A stretch of 64,000 nt of DNA from Pseudomonas viridiflava (GCF_003702045.1 NZ_RBTP01000056.1:1-64000), one strand, 5' to 3'. Counted from the stretch's first letter, positions 43,566-53,085 are shown. The notes: generated by a model from the letters alone, not told the origin. Numbers and translations: made by a program.

Positions 43566-43656
43566 TGATCACGAGCCTTCGATAAATAAAGCCAGTAAAA
43601 CGATCGGTCTGCATTCTGTATCGCACGGAAACCACTATTAACCGCTGTATCGCGCA

Positions 43657-44514
43657 TTACAACAATTTCATGAATGCGCGGGCCGCATTTGATAGAGTCC
43701 GCTCGGTGTGCAGGATATAGCCTAGCTGGCGATTGAGTTGCACGCCTGTCAACGGAATGCGCGCAACCTGTTCATCAAGCATGGTGCGTGGCAGAACGCT
43801 CCAGGCCAGCCCGATGGACACCATCATCTTGATGGTTTCCAGGTAGTTGGTGCTCATCGCGATATCGGGCTTGAGGCCGTGGGCCTCGCACAGATTGCTG
43901 ACAATTTTGTGAGTAAAGGTATTGTCACTGGGCAGGACCGCCGGATACCGGGCTATGTCTTCCATATTCATGGGGCCGCTGTTGGCCAGTGGATGCTCCG
44001 GTGCCGCGACGAAGTCCAGCGGGTCGTCCCATACTGGTGTGGCGCGCACCAGGGGGTGGGGCTCCGGGGCGAGCGTGACCACCGCAAGCTCGGCGCGACC
44101 GTGCAGAATTTCGTCATAGGCCGCTTCGGAGTCCATGAACCGTATGTCCAGTGCCACGGCCGGATAGGTGCGGGTGAACTCACGCAACACAGGTGGCAGA
44201 CGATGCAGGCCGATATGGTGACTGGTCACCAGCTTGAGGCGCCCGGACACCTCGCCGGTCAGATTGGTCAGCGCACGGCGTGTGTCATCCAGCACGTTGG
44301 TGATCTGGTAAGCGCGTGGAAGCAGCGCACGGCCCGCTTCGGTGAGGCTCACTTCACGGCCCAGGCGGTCGAAAAGGCGCACGCCCAGTTGCTGTTCAAG
44401 GCCTGCGATCCGCTTGCTGATGGCGGGCTGAGTCAGGTGCAGGCGTTCACCGGCTCCCGAGAAACTCCCGGTTTCAGCGATGGCAAGGAAGGCGTTTAAA
44501 TTGGCGAGGTCCAT
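43657..44514 (-). CDS. LysR-family transcriptional regulator divergent from leuCD
   Basis: 285 residues from the ATG at 44514 (MDLANLNAFLAIAETGSFS), the standard LysR start; the frame is open 30 bp further up but that would be unusual. Winged-helix DNA-binding domain at about 1-65 (GAGERLHLTQPAISKRIAGLEQQLGVRLFDR), then a periplasmic-binding-protein-like effector domain. It faces leuC across 144 bp, so it is a candidate leucine-pathway regulator, possibly responding to an isopropylmalate-type intermediate. That role is inference from position only. Confidence 0.9.
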   Translation of the reverse strand: MDLANLNAFLAIAETGSFSGAGERLHLTQPAISKRIAGLEQQLGVRLFDRLGREVSLTEAGRALLPRAYQITNVLDDTRRALTNLTGEVSGRLKLVTSHHIGLHRLPPVLREFTRTYPAVALDIRFMDSEAAYDEILHGRAELAVVTLAPEPHPLVRATPVWDDPLDFVAAPEHPLANSGPMNMEDIARYPAVLPSDNTFTHKIVSNLCEAHGLKPDIAMSTNYLETIKMMVSIGLAWSVLPRTMLDEQVARIPLTGVQLNRQLGYILHTERTLSNAARAFMKLL

Positions 44515-44658
44515 CGTCAGATTCCAATTGGTTATCCAAAGCATAAAAAATATGAATTGGAGTTATTTAAGCACATTCCCTAGGATGACCACACAAGCCA
44601 AGGGCTCATGGACGTCCGTTGCCCAAGGCATAAAAAAGCTGATGAGGAAGTACGTCCA
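44515..44658. promoter_or_regulatory. LysR / leuC divergent region with inverted repeats
   Basis: TCCAATT (44523-44529) is mirrored by AATTGGA (44555-44561), and inside them CATA-AAAAA-TATG (44542-44554) is another AT-rich palindrome. This two-part dyad lies against the start of the LysR gene, as expected for a LysR-type regulator controlling itself and leuC. No leucine-codon leader peptide is visible. Confidence 0.5.
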
Positions 44659-46083
44659 ATGGCCCGTAAAACGCTTTACGACAAACTCTGGGATTCGCAT
44701 TTGGTCAAACAGCGCGACGACGGTTCGGCGCTGATCTACATTGACCGTCATATCATCCATGAAGTGACTTCGCCCCAAGCCTTTGAAGGTTTGCGCCTTG
44801 CCAAGCGCAAGCCGTGGCGCATCGACTCAATCATCGCGACCCCCGACCATAACGTGCCGACCACCTCGGAACGCAAGGGCGGCATCGGTGCCATCGAAGA
44901 TCAGGTGTCGCGCCTGCAGGTCCAGACGCTGGACGACAACTGCGACGAATACGGCATCACCGAATTCAAGATGAACGACCCGCGTCAGGGCATCGTGCAC
45001 GTGATCGGCCCGGAGCAGGGCGCGACTCTGCCGGGCATGAGTGTGGTCTGCGGCGACTCGCACACCTCCACACATGGCGCTTTCGGGGCGCTGGCCCACG
45101 GCATCGGTACGTCCGAGGTCGAGCACGTGCTGGCCACCCAGTGCCTGGTCGCCAAAAAGATGAAGAACATGCTGGTCTCGGTCGAAGGGCAACTGCCGTT
45201 CGGCGTGACCGCCAAGGACATCGTGCTGGCTGTGATCGGCAAGATCGGCACGGCGGGCGGCAACGGTTATGCCATCGAGTTCGCGGGCAGCGCAATCCGT
45301 GACCTGTCTATCGAAGGCCGCATGACCATCTGTAACATGTCCATCGAAGCAGGCGCTCGCGTCGGCATGGTGGCCACCGACGAGAAGACTGTCGAGTACG
45401 TAAAAGGTCGTCCGTTTGCGCCAAAAGGGGCGGAATGGGACTTGGCGGTCGAGGCGTGGAAGGATCTGGTGTCCGACCCGGACGCGGTGTTCGACACCGT
45501 GGTCAAGCTGAACGCTGCTGACATCAAGCCGCAGGTCAGTTGGGGTACGTCGCCGGAAATGGTGCTGGCTGTCGATCAGAACGTGCCCGATCCGGCGCAG
45601 GAAATGGACCTGGTCAAGCGTGGTTCCATCGAGCGTGCCTTGAAATACATGGGCCTGAAAGCCAATCAGCCGATCACCGACATTCAGCTGGATCGCGTGT
45701 TCATCGGTTCCTGCACCAACTCGCGTATCGAAGACTTGCGAGCCGCAGCCGACATTGCCAAGGGCCGCAAGGTAGCCGCGACCATTAAACAAGCTATCGT
45801 GGTGCCAGGCTCGGGGCTGATCAAGGCGCAGGCCGAGCAGGAAGGGCTGGACAAGATCTTCATCGAAGCCGGTTTTGAGTGGCGCGAGCCGGGCTGTTCC
45901 ATGTGCCTGGCGATGAACCCGGACCGCCTGGGGTCAGGCGAGCACTGCGCGTCGACCTCCAACCGCAACTTCGAAGGGCGTCAGGGCGCAGGCGGCCGTA
46001 CGCACCTGGTGAGCCCGGCGATGGCGGCAGCCGCAGCGGTCAACGGCCGTTTCGTTGACGTTCGCGACTTGATCCAGCACTGA
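44659..46083 (+). CDS. leuC: 3-isopropylmalate dehydratase large subunit
   Basis: 474 residues from the ATG at 44659 (MARKTLYDKLWDSHLV), with GAGGAAG upstream. Aconitase-family enzyme that, with LeuD, isomerises 2- to 3-isopropylmalate in leucine synthesis. The [4Fe-4S] ligands are in SCTNSR and GCSMCLAMNPD; other family motifs are CGDSHTSTHGAFG and NRNFEGRQG. LeuD begins 11 bp after the stop, as expected for a heterodimer operon. Confidence 0.98.
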   Translation: MARKTLYDKLWDSHLVKQRDDGSALIYIDRHIIHEVTSPQAFEGLRLAKRKPWRIDSIIATPDHNVPTTSERKGGIGAIEDQVSRLQVQTLDDNCDEYGITEFKMNDPRQGIVHVIGPEQGATLPGMSVVCGDSHTSTHGAFGALAHGIGTSEVEHVLATQCLVAKKMKNMLVSVEGQLPFGVTAKDIVLAVIGKIGTAGGNGYAIEFAGSAIRDLSIEGRMTICNMSIEAGARVGMVATDEKTVEYVKGRPFAPKGAEWDLAVEAWKDLVSDPDAVFDTVVKLNAADIKPQVSWGTSPEMVLAVDQNVPDPAQEMDLVKRGSIERALKYMGLKANQPITDIQLDRVFIGSCTNSRIEDLRAAADIAKGRKVAATIKQAIVVPGSGLIKAQAEQEGLDKIFIEAGFEWREPGCSMCLAMNPDRLGSGEHCASTSNRNFEGRQGAGGRTHLVSPAMAAAAAVNGRFVDVRDLIQH

Positions 46084-46093
46084 GGAAATCCGC

Positions 46094-46735
46094 ATGAAAG
46101 CCTTTACCCAACACACCGGCCTGGTCGCTCCGCTGGATCGTGCCAACGTCGACACCGACCAGATTATTCCCAAGCAGTTTCTCAAGTCGATCAAGCGTAC
46201 GGGTTTCGGCCCTAACCTGTTCGACGAGTGGCGTTATCTGGACGTGGGGCAGCCGTATCAGGACAACTCCAAGCGTCCGCTGAACCATGAGTTCGTGCTC
46301 AACCACGAGCGTTATCAAGGTGCCAGCGTGTTGCTGGCCCGTGAAAACTTTGGCTGCGGCTCCAGCCGCGAACACGCGCCTTGGGCGCTGGAAGAGTACG
46401 GCTTCTGCGCAATCATCGCGCCGAGTTATGCCGACATCTTCTTCAACAACAGCTTCAAGAATGGTTTGCTGCCGATCATTCTGAGCGAGTCTGATGTCGA
46501 CGAGCTGTTCAGACAGGTTGAAGCCAGCCCGGGTTATCAGTTGAACATCGACCTGCAAGCCCAGACTGTGACCCGTCCGGACGGCAAGGCCCTAAGCTTC
46601 GAGATCGACGCGTTTCGCAAGCATTGCCTGCTCAACGGTCTGGACGACATCGGCCTGACGTTGATGGACGCCGATGCCATCGCAACGTTCGAGAGCAAGC
46701 ATCGTGCGAGCCAGCCGTGGCTGTTTCGCGACTGA
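46094..46735 (+). CDS. leuD: 3-isopropylmalate dehydratase small subunit
   Basis: 213 residues, full length for LeuD. Typical motifs: PLDRANVDTDQIIPKQFLK near the N-terminus and LLARENFGCGSSREHAPWAL, whose serine/arginine segment completes the active site formed with LeuC. AGGAAA precedes the start. Confidence 0.98.
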   Translation: MKAFTQHTGLVAPLDRANVDTDQIIPKQFLKSIKRTGFGPNLFDEWRYLDVGQPYQDNSKRPLNHEFVLNHERYQGASVLLARENFGCGSSREHAPWALEEYGFCAIIAPSYADIFFNNSFKNGLLPIILSESDVDELFRQVEASPGYQLNIDLQAQTVTRPDGKALSFEIDAFRKHCLLNGLDDIGLTLMDADAIATFESKHRASQPWLFRD

Positions 46736-46820
46736 CAATCGAGCAATCAACGTCCGGTAGGCGTGGCGTTGTCCTGGAAGGCTGTATTTCACACTGAACC
46801 TTCGCCGGGCCTACTGACCT

Positions 46821-46904
46821 TTTCGCGAGCAAGCTCGCTCCCACTGACATACATGGCCGACTGACTGAACGCGGTTTTATGTGGGAGCGAGCTTGCTCGC
46901 GAAG
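46821..46904. repeat. REP doublet between leuD and the methyltransferase gene
   Basis: TTTCGCGAGCAAGCTCGC…CCCAC (46821-46844) and GTGGGAGCGAGCTTGCTCGC…AAG (46881-46904). The two halves are in the opposite relative orientation to the doublets at 29990 and 36762. The rest of the 222-bp gap is featureless. Confidence 0.85.
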
Positions 46905-46957
46905 GCAACCTCAAGAACGCCGCAATTCAAAGCCCTGAACCATCAGAGATGCCATCC

Positions 46958-47722
46958 ATGACTAAAGCTGCCCACACCCAGGTCGTACAGCGTCAATTCG
47001 GCGAGCAGGCTTCGGCCTATTTGAACAGCGCCGTGCACGCGCAAGGTGCCGAGTTCGCGCTGCTACAGGACTCTGTCAAAGGGCGGGACGACGCGCGGGT
47101 GCTGGACCTGGGCTGCGGGGCCGGGCATGTCAGCTTCAATGTCGCCCCGTCGGTCAGTGAAGTGGTCGCGTACGACCTGTCGCAGCAGATGCTCGACGTG
47201 GTCGCCGCGGCGGCTGCCGACAAGGGGTTGGGTAATATTCGCACGGTGTGCGGTGCGGCCGAGCGCTTGCCGTTTGCCGACGGTGAGTTCGATTTCGTGT
47301 TCAGTCGTTACTCGGCCCACCACTGGAGCGACCTTGCCTTGGCTCTGCGTGAAGTGCGTCGGGTGCTGAAGCCGGGTGGGGTGGCGGCGTTCATCGACGT
47401 CATGTCGCCGGGCAGTCCGTTGCTGGATACGTATCTGCAAACAGTGGAGGTGCTGCGCGATACCAGCCATGTGGGCGATTATTCTGCCGCAGAGTGGCTG
47501 CATCAGGTCAGCGACGCAGGGCTGTTCACCCGCAGTCATACTCGCCAGCGTCTGCACCTGGAGTTCGATTCGTGGGTCGAGCGCATGCGCACCCCGCAGC
47601 CATTGCGCGTGGCCATACGCGAACTGCAGCAGGCGATGGGCGATGAGGTGCGTCAGTATTTCGAGATCGATGCTCAAGGTTCATTCAGTACCGACGTGCT
47701 GGTGCTGTGGGCCGAGCGCTAA
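46958..47722 (+). CDS. Class-I SAM-dependent methyltransferase (UbiE/BioC-like)
   Basis: 254 residues from the ATG at 46958 (an ATG 9 bp upstream is also possible). SAM-binding motif I is VLDLGCGAGHVSF (about 50-62), the acidic end of strand 2 is VAYDLSQQML, and motif II/III lies around FDFVFSRYSAHHW and LKPGGVAAFIDV. This is the Methyltransf_11 pattern of small-molecule methyltransferases. The substrate is not deducible. It sits between leuD and leuB, interrupting the leucine genes, with a REP doublet upstream. Confidence 0.9.
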   Translation: MTKAAHTQVVQRQFGEQASAYLNSAVHAQGAEFALLQDSVKGRDDARVLDLGCGAGHVSFNVAPSVSEVVAYDLSQQMLDVVAAAAADKGLGNIRTVCGAAERLPFADGEFDFVFSRYSAHHWSDLALALREVRRVLKPGGVAAFIDVMSPGSPLLDTYLQTVEVLRDTSHVGDYSAAEWLHQVSDAGLFTRSHTRQRLHLEFDSWVERMRTPQPLRVAIRELQQAMGDEVRQYFEIDAQGSFSTDVLVLWAER

Positions 47723-47791
47723 TGTTTTTGCGGTCTTAAACGTTATAAACAGGCGCTCTTCAAAGCGTCGATATAAAAAATCGAGGAAGTT

Positions 47792-48874
47792 ATGAGCAAG
47801 CAGATTCTGATTCTCCCAGGTGATGGCATTGGTCCGGAAATCATGACCGAAGCGGTCAAGGTGCTGGAGTTGGCCAATGAGAAGTATCAGTTGGGGTTTG
47901 AATTGACCCACGACGTGATCGGCGGCGCAGCCATCGACAAGCACGGCGTGCCGCTGGCCGATGAAACCCTTGAGCGCGCCCGTGCTGCCGATGCGGTTCT
48001 GCTGGGCGCTGTCGGCGGTCCGAAATGGGACACCATCGAGCGCGACATCCGCCCGGAGCGAGGTCTGCTGAAGATCCGTGCGCAACTGGGCCTGTTCGGT
48101 AACCTGCGTCCGGCGATTCTTTACCCTCAACTGGCCGATGCCTCCAGCCTCAAACCCGAAATCGTTGCCGGTCTGGACATCCTGATCGTGCGCGAGCTGA
48201 CCGGCGGTATCTACTTCGGCGCGCCACGCGGCGTTCGTGTGCTGGACAATGGCGAGCGCGAGGCTTACGACACGCTGCCGTACAGCGAAAGCGAGATCCG
48301 TCGTATCGCCCGTGTCGGCTTTGACATGGCGATGGTGCGCAACAAGAAACTGTGCTCGGTAGACAAGGCCAATGTGCTGTCTTCCAGCCAGTTGTGGCGC
48401 GAAATCGTCGAGCAGGTTGCCAAGGATTACCCGGAAGTCGAACTGAGCCACATTTACGTCGATAACGCCGCGATGCAACTGGTGCGTGCGCCCAAGCAGT
48501 TCGACGTGATCGTGACCGACAACCTGTTCGGCGACATCCTGTCCGACCAGGCCTCGATGCTGACCGGTTCCATCGGCATGCTGCCCTCGGCTTCTCTGGA
48601 TACCAACAACAAAGGCATGTACGAGCCTTGCCACGGTTCGGCACCGGACATCGCAGGTAAAGGCATTGCCAACCCGTTGGCGACTATTCTCTCGGTATCG
48701 ATGATGCTGCGTTACAGCTTCAACCTGACCGATGCCGCAGACGCCATCGAAAAGGCCGTCAGCGTCGTTCTGGACCAGGGGCTGCGTACCGGCGACATCT
48801 TTTCCGGGGGCAACACCAAAGTCGGTACGCAGGAAATGGGTGATGCAGTAGTCGCCGCGCTGCGGAATCTGTAA
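47792..48874 (+). CDS. leuB: 3-isopropylmalate dehydrogenase
   Basis: 360 residues, NAD-dependent decarboxylating dehydrogenase making 4-methyl-2-oxopentanoate. Start KQILILPGDGIGPEIM. Catalytic and substrate residues lie in LLKIRAQLGLFGNLRP and RELTGGIYFG, and the metal aspartates in VTDNLFGDILSD. The NAD site is HGSAPDIAGKGIANP. GAGGAAG precedes the ATG. Completes leuC-leuD-leuB. Confidence 0.98.
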   Translation: MSKQILILPGDGIGPEIMTEAVKVLELANEKYQLGFELTHDVIGGAAIDKHGVPLADETLERARAADAVLLGAVGGPKWDTIERDIRPERGLLKIRAQLGLFGNLRPAILYPQLADASSLKPEIVAGLDILIVRELTGGIYFGAPRGVRVLDNGEREAYDTLPYSESEIRRIARVGFDMAMVRNKKLCSVDKANVLSSSQLWREIVEQVAKDYPEVELSHIYVDNAAMQLVRAPKQFDVIVTDNLFGDILSDQASMLTGSIGMLPSASLDTNNKGMYEPCHGSAPDIAGKGIANPLATILSVSMMLRYSFNLTDAADAIEKAVSVVLDQGLRTGDIFSGGNTKVGTQEMGDAVVAALRNL

Positions 48875-48943
48875 TCTCTCTGGCCCGCTGATCTGCTGTG
48901 CGTCCGCAGGCGGCGGTCCCACTTTTTTTCTAGGTGTGTTGCG

Positions 48944-50056
48944 ATGAAACGTGTAGGTCTGATCGGTTGGCGTGGCATGGTCGGTTCCGTGCTCATGCAG
49001 CGGATGCGGGAAGAGCAGGACTTCGATCTCATTGAGCCGGTGTTCTTCACTACCTCCAATGTCGGTGGCCAGGCGCCTTCGGTGGGCAAGGATCTTGCGC
49101 CGCTGAAGGATGCCTACAGCATCGATGAGCTGAAAACCCTGGACGTGGTCCTCACCTGTCAGGGCGGTGACTACACCAATGAGGTATTCCCCAAGCTGCG
49201 CGAAGCGGGCTGGCAGGGTTACTGGATCGACGCGGCTTCCAGTCTGCGCATGCAGGATGATGCCGTCATCGTGCTGGATCCGGTCAACCGCAAAGTCATC
49301 GACCAGCAGCTCGACGCCGGAACCAAAAACTACATCGGTGGCAACTGCACGGTCAGTCTGATGCTCATGGGCCTGGGCGGCCTGTTCGACGCCGGTCTGG
49401 TCGAGTGGATGAACGTTATGACCTACCAGGCAGCCTCCGGTGCCGGTGCGCAGAACATGCGTGAGCTGATCAAGCAAATGGGCGCGGTGCACGCGTCGGT
49501 TGCCGATGATCTGGCCAACCCGGCCAGCGCCATTCTGGACATCGACCGTAAAGTGGCTGAGGCCATGCGCGGCGAAGCGTTCCCGACCGAAAACTTCGGC
49601 GTGCCATTGGCGGGCAGCCTGATCCCTTGGATCGATAAGGCGCTGCCAAACGGTCAGAGCCGTGAAGAATGGAAAGGCCAGGCTGAAACCAACAAGATTC
49701 TGGGTCGCTTCAAAAGCCCGATTCCGGTGGATGGCATTTGCGTGCGCATCGGCGCCATGCGTTGCCACAGTCAGGCGCTGACCATCAAGCTGAACAAAGA
49801 TGTCCCGATTGCGGACATCGAAGGCTTGATCAGCCAGCACAACCCGTGGGTCAAGCTGGTGCCGAACAACCGTGAAGCCAGCATGCAGGACCTCAGCCCG
49901 ACGGCTGTGACCGGCACCATGAGCATTCCGGTGGGTCGTCTGCGCAAACTGAACATGGGCTCGCAGTACCTGGGTGCATTCACCGTGGGTGACCAGCTGT
50001 TGTGGGGCGCGGCAGAACCGCTGCGCCGCATGCTGAGAATCCTGCTGGAACGTTGA
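48944..50056 (+). CDS. asd: Aspartate-semialdehyde dehydrogenase
   Basis: 370 residues. It reduces aspartyl phosphate to the semialdehyde for Lys/DAP, Met and Thr synthesis. NADP site MKRVGLIGWRGMVGSVLMQRM; catalytic cysteine in YIGGNCTVSLM (about C135); substrate arginine and histidine in IPVDGICVRIGAMRCHSQA. The length and GWRGMVGS motif fit the gamma-proteobacterial type. Confidence 0.98.
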   Translation: MKRVGLIGWRGMVGSVLMQRMREEQDFDLIEPVFFTTSNVGGQAPSVGKDLAPLKDAYSIDELKTLDVVLTCQGGDYTNEVFPKLREAGWQGYWIDAASSLRMQDDAVIVLDPVNRKVIDQQLDAGTKNYIGGNCTVSLMLMGLGGLFDAGLVEWMNVMTYQAASGAGAQNMRELIKQMGAVHASVADDLANPASAILDIDRKVAEAMRGEAFPTENFGVPLAGSLIPWIDKALPNGQSREEWKGQAETNKILGRFKSPIPVDGICVRIGAMRCHSQALTIKLNKDVPIADIEGLISQHNPWVKLVPNNREASMQDLSPTAVTGTMSIPVGRLRKLNMGSQYLGAFTVGDQLLWGAAEPLRRMLRILLER

Positions 50057-50077
50057 TCGCAACGCCGCTGCACCCGA

Positions 50078-50110
50078 AACCCGCGCCCTGATCAGGACGC
50101 GGGTTTTTTA
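50078..50110 (+). terminator. Intrinsic terminator after asd
   Basis: AACCCGCG pairs with CGCGGGTT, with an inner CCTGATCAGG palindrome, followed by TTTTTTA. Confidence 0.88.
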
Positions 50111-50144
50111 TCGCCTGTCGATCAGGCATGATTTCTTTTTTCCC

Positions 50145-50199
50145 AATATGTGGGATTGAAATTTACATATTGAGATAAATTCGATTTCGGGTTTATAGT
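50145..50199 (+). promoter_or_regulatory. dgo promoter with overlapping inverted repeat
   Basis: -35 TTGAGA (50170-50175), an 18-base spacer and -10 TATAGT (50194-50199). A perfect inverted repeat AATATGT-N13-ACATATT (50145-50171) overlaps the -35 element. It is a candidate operator for the IclR-type regulator at the end of the operon. Confidence 0.6.
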
Positions 50200-50239
50200 C
50201 CGTCCTGCACTCACTTCCAAAAATACAAAAGGTGAAGCA

Positions 50240-51244
50240 ATGCAGGCGCAACTGATCGCGCTCGACTGGGGGACCACCTCACTTCGTGCTTACCGACTTG
50301 GCGAGCACGGCCGGGTTCTGGAACAACGCGCCTTGAGCGCAGGCATCATGCAACTGCCGAGTACGCAACGGCAGGTCGCGGGCACGTTGTGCAGCGACGG
50401 TTTTGAGCTGGCGTTCGATGAGGCGTGCGGCGACTGGCTCGACGCGCAGCCCGATCTGCCGGTAATCGCCTGTGGCATGGTCGGCAGTGCCCAAGGCTGG
50501 CGTGAGGCGACCTATCGCGAAGCGCCTGCCAGCGTCGACGAGTTGAGCGCCGCGTTGCAGACCGTGAGCAGTCTGCGTGGCGTGACCGTTCACATCATTC
50601 CGGGTGTCTTGCAGCGTTCGACTTTGCCCAACGTCATGCGTGGCGAGGAGACCCAGGTGCTGGGTGTGCTGGCGGGCCTCGATGAGCAGGCGGCCAGCCA
50701 GCCGCTGTTGATCGGTCTGCCGGGCAGTCACTCCAAATGGGTGCAGGTGGCGCAGGATCGCATCGTTCATTTCGATACCTTCATGACCGGCGAGGTGTAC
50801 GCCGCGTTGTGCGCGCACACCATTCTTGGGCGCACCATGCAGCCGAGCGAAGCGTTCGACAGCGCCGCGTTCGATCGCGGGCTCGCCAATGCGCAGTCGG
50901 AGGAGGGCGTTGCAGGCCCTCTGTCCACCATCTTCAGTTGCCGAACGCTCGGCCTTACCGGCCAGTTGCCTGCGAGCAGCCAGCCCGATTATCTGTCCGG
51001 TCTGTTGATCGGCCATGAACTGGCGTCTCTCGCCAGGCTTCAATACGACGCTCACGGCCATCTGCCTGCGGTGATTCTCATCGGTAGCGACTCGTTGTGC
51101 CAGCGCTATGCACGTGGCCTGACCGCCTGCGGTTTCCCTCGGGTGACCGTTGCCGCTCAGGCGACTGAACGCGGCCTTTGGCAGGTCGCGGTCCAGGCGG
51201 GTCTGGTTGCGCGCCAGTCGTCCCATTACGTTCAAGAGGTGTGA
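50240..51244 (+). CDS. dgoK: 2-dehydro-3-deoxygalactonokinase
   Basis: 334 residues of the DgoK family. It phosphorylates 2-keto-3-deoxygalactonate at C6 using ATP. The N-terminal phosphate loop is LIALDWGTTSLRAYR; further sugar-kinase features are IACGMVGSAQGW, GLPGSHSKWV (nucleotide/catalytic region) and LIGHELAS. First gene of the D-galactonate operon; the aldolase ATG follows the stop by 1 bp. Confidence 0.95.
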   Translation: MQAQLIALDWGTTSLRAYRLGEHGRVLEQRALSAGIMQLPSTQRQVAGTLCSDGFELAFDEACGDWLDAQPDLPVIACGMVGSAQGWREATYREAPASVDELSAALQTVSSLRGVTVHIIPGVLQRSTLPNVMRGEETQVLGVLAGLDEQAASQPLLIGLPGSHSKWVQVAQDRIVHFDTFMTGEVYAALCAHTILGRTMQPSEAFDSAAFDRGLANAQSEEGVAGPLSTIFSCRTLGLTGQLPASSQPDYLSGLLIGHELASLARLQYDAHGHLPAVILIGSDSLCQRYARGLTACGFPRVTVAAQATERGLWQVAVQAGLVARQSSHYVQEV

Positions 51245-51245
51245 C

Positions 51246-51875
51246 ATGCTCAAGCAAGCATTGAAGGAAAACGGACTGGTCGCGATTCTGCGCGGCCTGC
51301 GCCCCGAAGAGGCCCCTGCGATTGGCGATGAGCTCTATCAGGCGGGCTTTCGAGTCATCGAAGTACCGCTCAATTCCCCTCAGCCGTTCGACAGCATCGG
51401 CTTGTTGCGCCAGCGTTTGCCTGCCGACTGCCTGATCGGTGCCGGAACGGTGTTGACCCCGGAACAGGTCACTCAGGTCAAGGATGCGGGCGGGCAGGTC
51501 ATCGTCATGCCGCACAGTGATCCCAAGGTGCTGCGTGCGGCCAAAGCGGCCGGCCTGTTCCTGTCGCCGGGCGTGGCCACACCCACCGAGGCGTTCGCCG
51601 CGCTGAGCGAAGGGGCGGACGTGCTCAAGCTGTTTCCGGCCGAGCAAATGTCGCCTGCAGTGGTCAAGGCCTGGCTGGCGGTATTGCCCGCAGGCACGAT
51701 TCTGCTGCCGGTCGGCGGCATCACGCCGGACAACATGAAGGTGTTTCTCGACGCGGGCGTTAAAGGCTTCGGCCTTGGCTCCGGACTGTTCAAGCCGGGC
51801 ATGAGCGCGGCCGATGTCGCCGAGCGTGCCAAGGCCTATGTGGCCGCCTGGACAGAACACACCTCGTCACTTTGA
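51246..51875 (+). CDS. dgoA: 2-dehydro-3-deoxy-6-phosphogalactonate aldolase
   Basis: 209 residues from the ATG at 51246 (MLKQALKENGLVAILRG). Class-I aldolase splitting KDPGal into pyruvate and glyceraldehyde 3-phosphate. The KDPG/KDPGal-aldolase barrel shows the catalytic glutamate region (FRVIEVPLNSPQP), IGAGTVL and the Schiff-base lysine in ADVLKLFPAEQMSP. The PLNSP motif (rather than the T-L-R of KDPG aldolases) fits the galactonate enzyme. Second gene of the operon. Confidence 0.95.
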   Translation: MLKQALKENGLVAILRGLRPEEAPAIGDELYQAGFRVIEVPLNSPQPFDSIGLLRQRLPADCLIGAGTVLTPEQVTQVKDAGGQVIVMPHSDPKVLRAAKAAGLFLSPGVATPTEAFAALSEGADVLKLFPAEQMSPAVVKAWLAVLPAGTILLPVGGITPDNMKVFLDAGVKGFGLGSGLFKPGMSAADVAERAKAYVAAWTEHTSSL

Positions 51876-51936
51876 AACGGATCGGCGCGCCAGACGCCAC
51901 CGCCCGACTACAGAATTAATAAGAGAAGCCGCTCCC

Positions 51937-53085
51937 ATGAAAATCACCAAACTGACCACCTTCATCGTTCCACCGCGCTGGTGCTTCCTGAAAGTCGAAA
52001 CCGACGAGGGCGTTGTAGGCTGGGGTGAGCCAGTCGTCGAAGGTCGTGCGCACACCGTGGCCGCTGCTGTGGAAGAGCTGTCCGATTACCTGATCGGCAA
52101 GGACCCGCGCAACATCGAAGACATCTGGACGGTGCTGTACCGCGGCGGCTTCTACCGGGGCGGCGCGATCCACATGAGCGCGCTGGCCGGGATCGATCAG
52201 GCGTTGTGGGACATCAAGGGCAAGGCGCTGGGTGTTTCGGTCAGCGACCTGCTGGGCGGTCAGGTGCGTGACAAGATTCGCGTCTATTCCTGGATCGGCG
52301 GCGACCGTCCTGCCGACACGGCGCGGGCGGCACGGGAAGCGGTCGAGCGCGGCTTCACTGCGGTGAAGATGAACGGCACCGAAGAACTGCAGTTCCTGGA
52401 CACCTTCGACAAGGTCGATCTGGCCCTGGCCAACGTGGCGGCCGTACGTGATGCAGTGGGTCCCAATGTTGGCATCGGCGTCGATTTTCATGGTCGTGTG
52501 CACAAGCCGATGGCCAAGGTGCTGATGAAGGAGCTGGACCCGTACAAGCTGATGTTTATCGAAGAGCCGGTGCTCAGCGAGAACTACGAAGCGCTCAAGG
52601 AGCTGGCACCGCTGACCAGCACGCCGATTGCCTTGGGTGAACGGTTGTTTTCGCGCTGGGATTTCAAGCGTGTGTTGAGCGAAGGCTATGTCGACATCAT
52701 CCAGCCGGATGCATCACACGCGGGCGGCATCACCGAGACGCGCAAGATTGCCAACATGGCCGAAGCCTACGACGTCGCGCTGGCGCTGCATTGTCCGCTG
52801 GGGCCGATTGCACTGGCGGCCTGCCTGCAACTGGATGCGGTCTGCTACAACGCCTTCATTCAGGAGCAGAGCCTGGGTATCCATTACAACGAAAGCAACG
52901 ACCTGCTGGATTACGTCAAGCACCCGGAGGTCTTCGACTATGACAAGGGCATGGTCAAGATCCCCAACGGACCGGGCCTGGGCATCGAGATCAACGAGGA
53001 GTACGTCAAAGAGCGCGCCGCCATCGGCCACCGCTGGCGCAACCCGATCTGGCGTCATGCCGATGGCAGCTTTGCGGAGTGGTGA
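51937..53085 (+). CDS. dgoD: D-galactonate dehydratase
   Basis: 382 residues from the ATG at 51937, the family length. Enolase-superfamily enzyme making 2-keto-3-deoxygalactonate. Mg ligands and bases: VDFHGRVHKP (Asp and His of the N-terminal site), IEEPVLSENYE (Glu), ALGERLFSRW (Glu), ALHCPLGPIAL (catalytic His) and FIQEQSLG (Glu). Catalyses the first step, upstream of DgoK and DgoA biochemically. Confidence 0.96.
   Translation: MKITKLTTFIVPPRWCFLKVETDEGVVGWGEPVVEGRAHTVAAAVEELSDYLIGKDPRNIEDIWTVLYRGGFYRGGAIHMSALAGIDQALWDIKGKALGVSVSDLLGGQVRDKIRVYSWIGGDRPADTARAAREAVERGFTAVKMNGTEELQFLDTFDKVDLALANVAAVRDAVGPNVGIGVDFHGRVHKPMAKVLMKELDPYKLMFIEEPVLSENYEALKELAPLTSTPIALGERLFSRWDFKRVLSEGYVDIIQPDASHAGGITETRKIANMAEAYDVALALHCPLGPIALAACLQLDAVCYNAFIQEQSLGIHYNESNDLLDYVKHPEVFDYDKGMVKIPNGPGLGIEINEEYVKERAAIGHRWRNPIWRHADGSFAEW

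Noticed and set aside
44580..44658. Leucine attenuator upstream of leuC
   Set aside because: No short reading frame with a run of leucine codons and no paired terminator/antiterminator stems.
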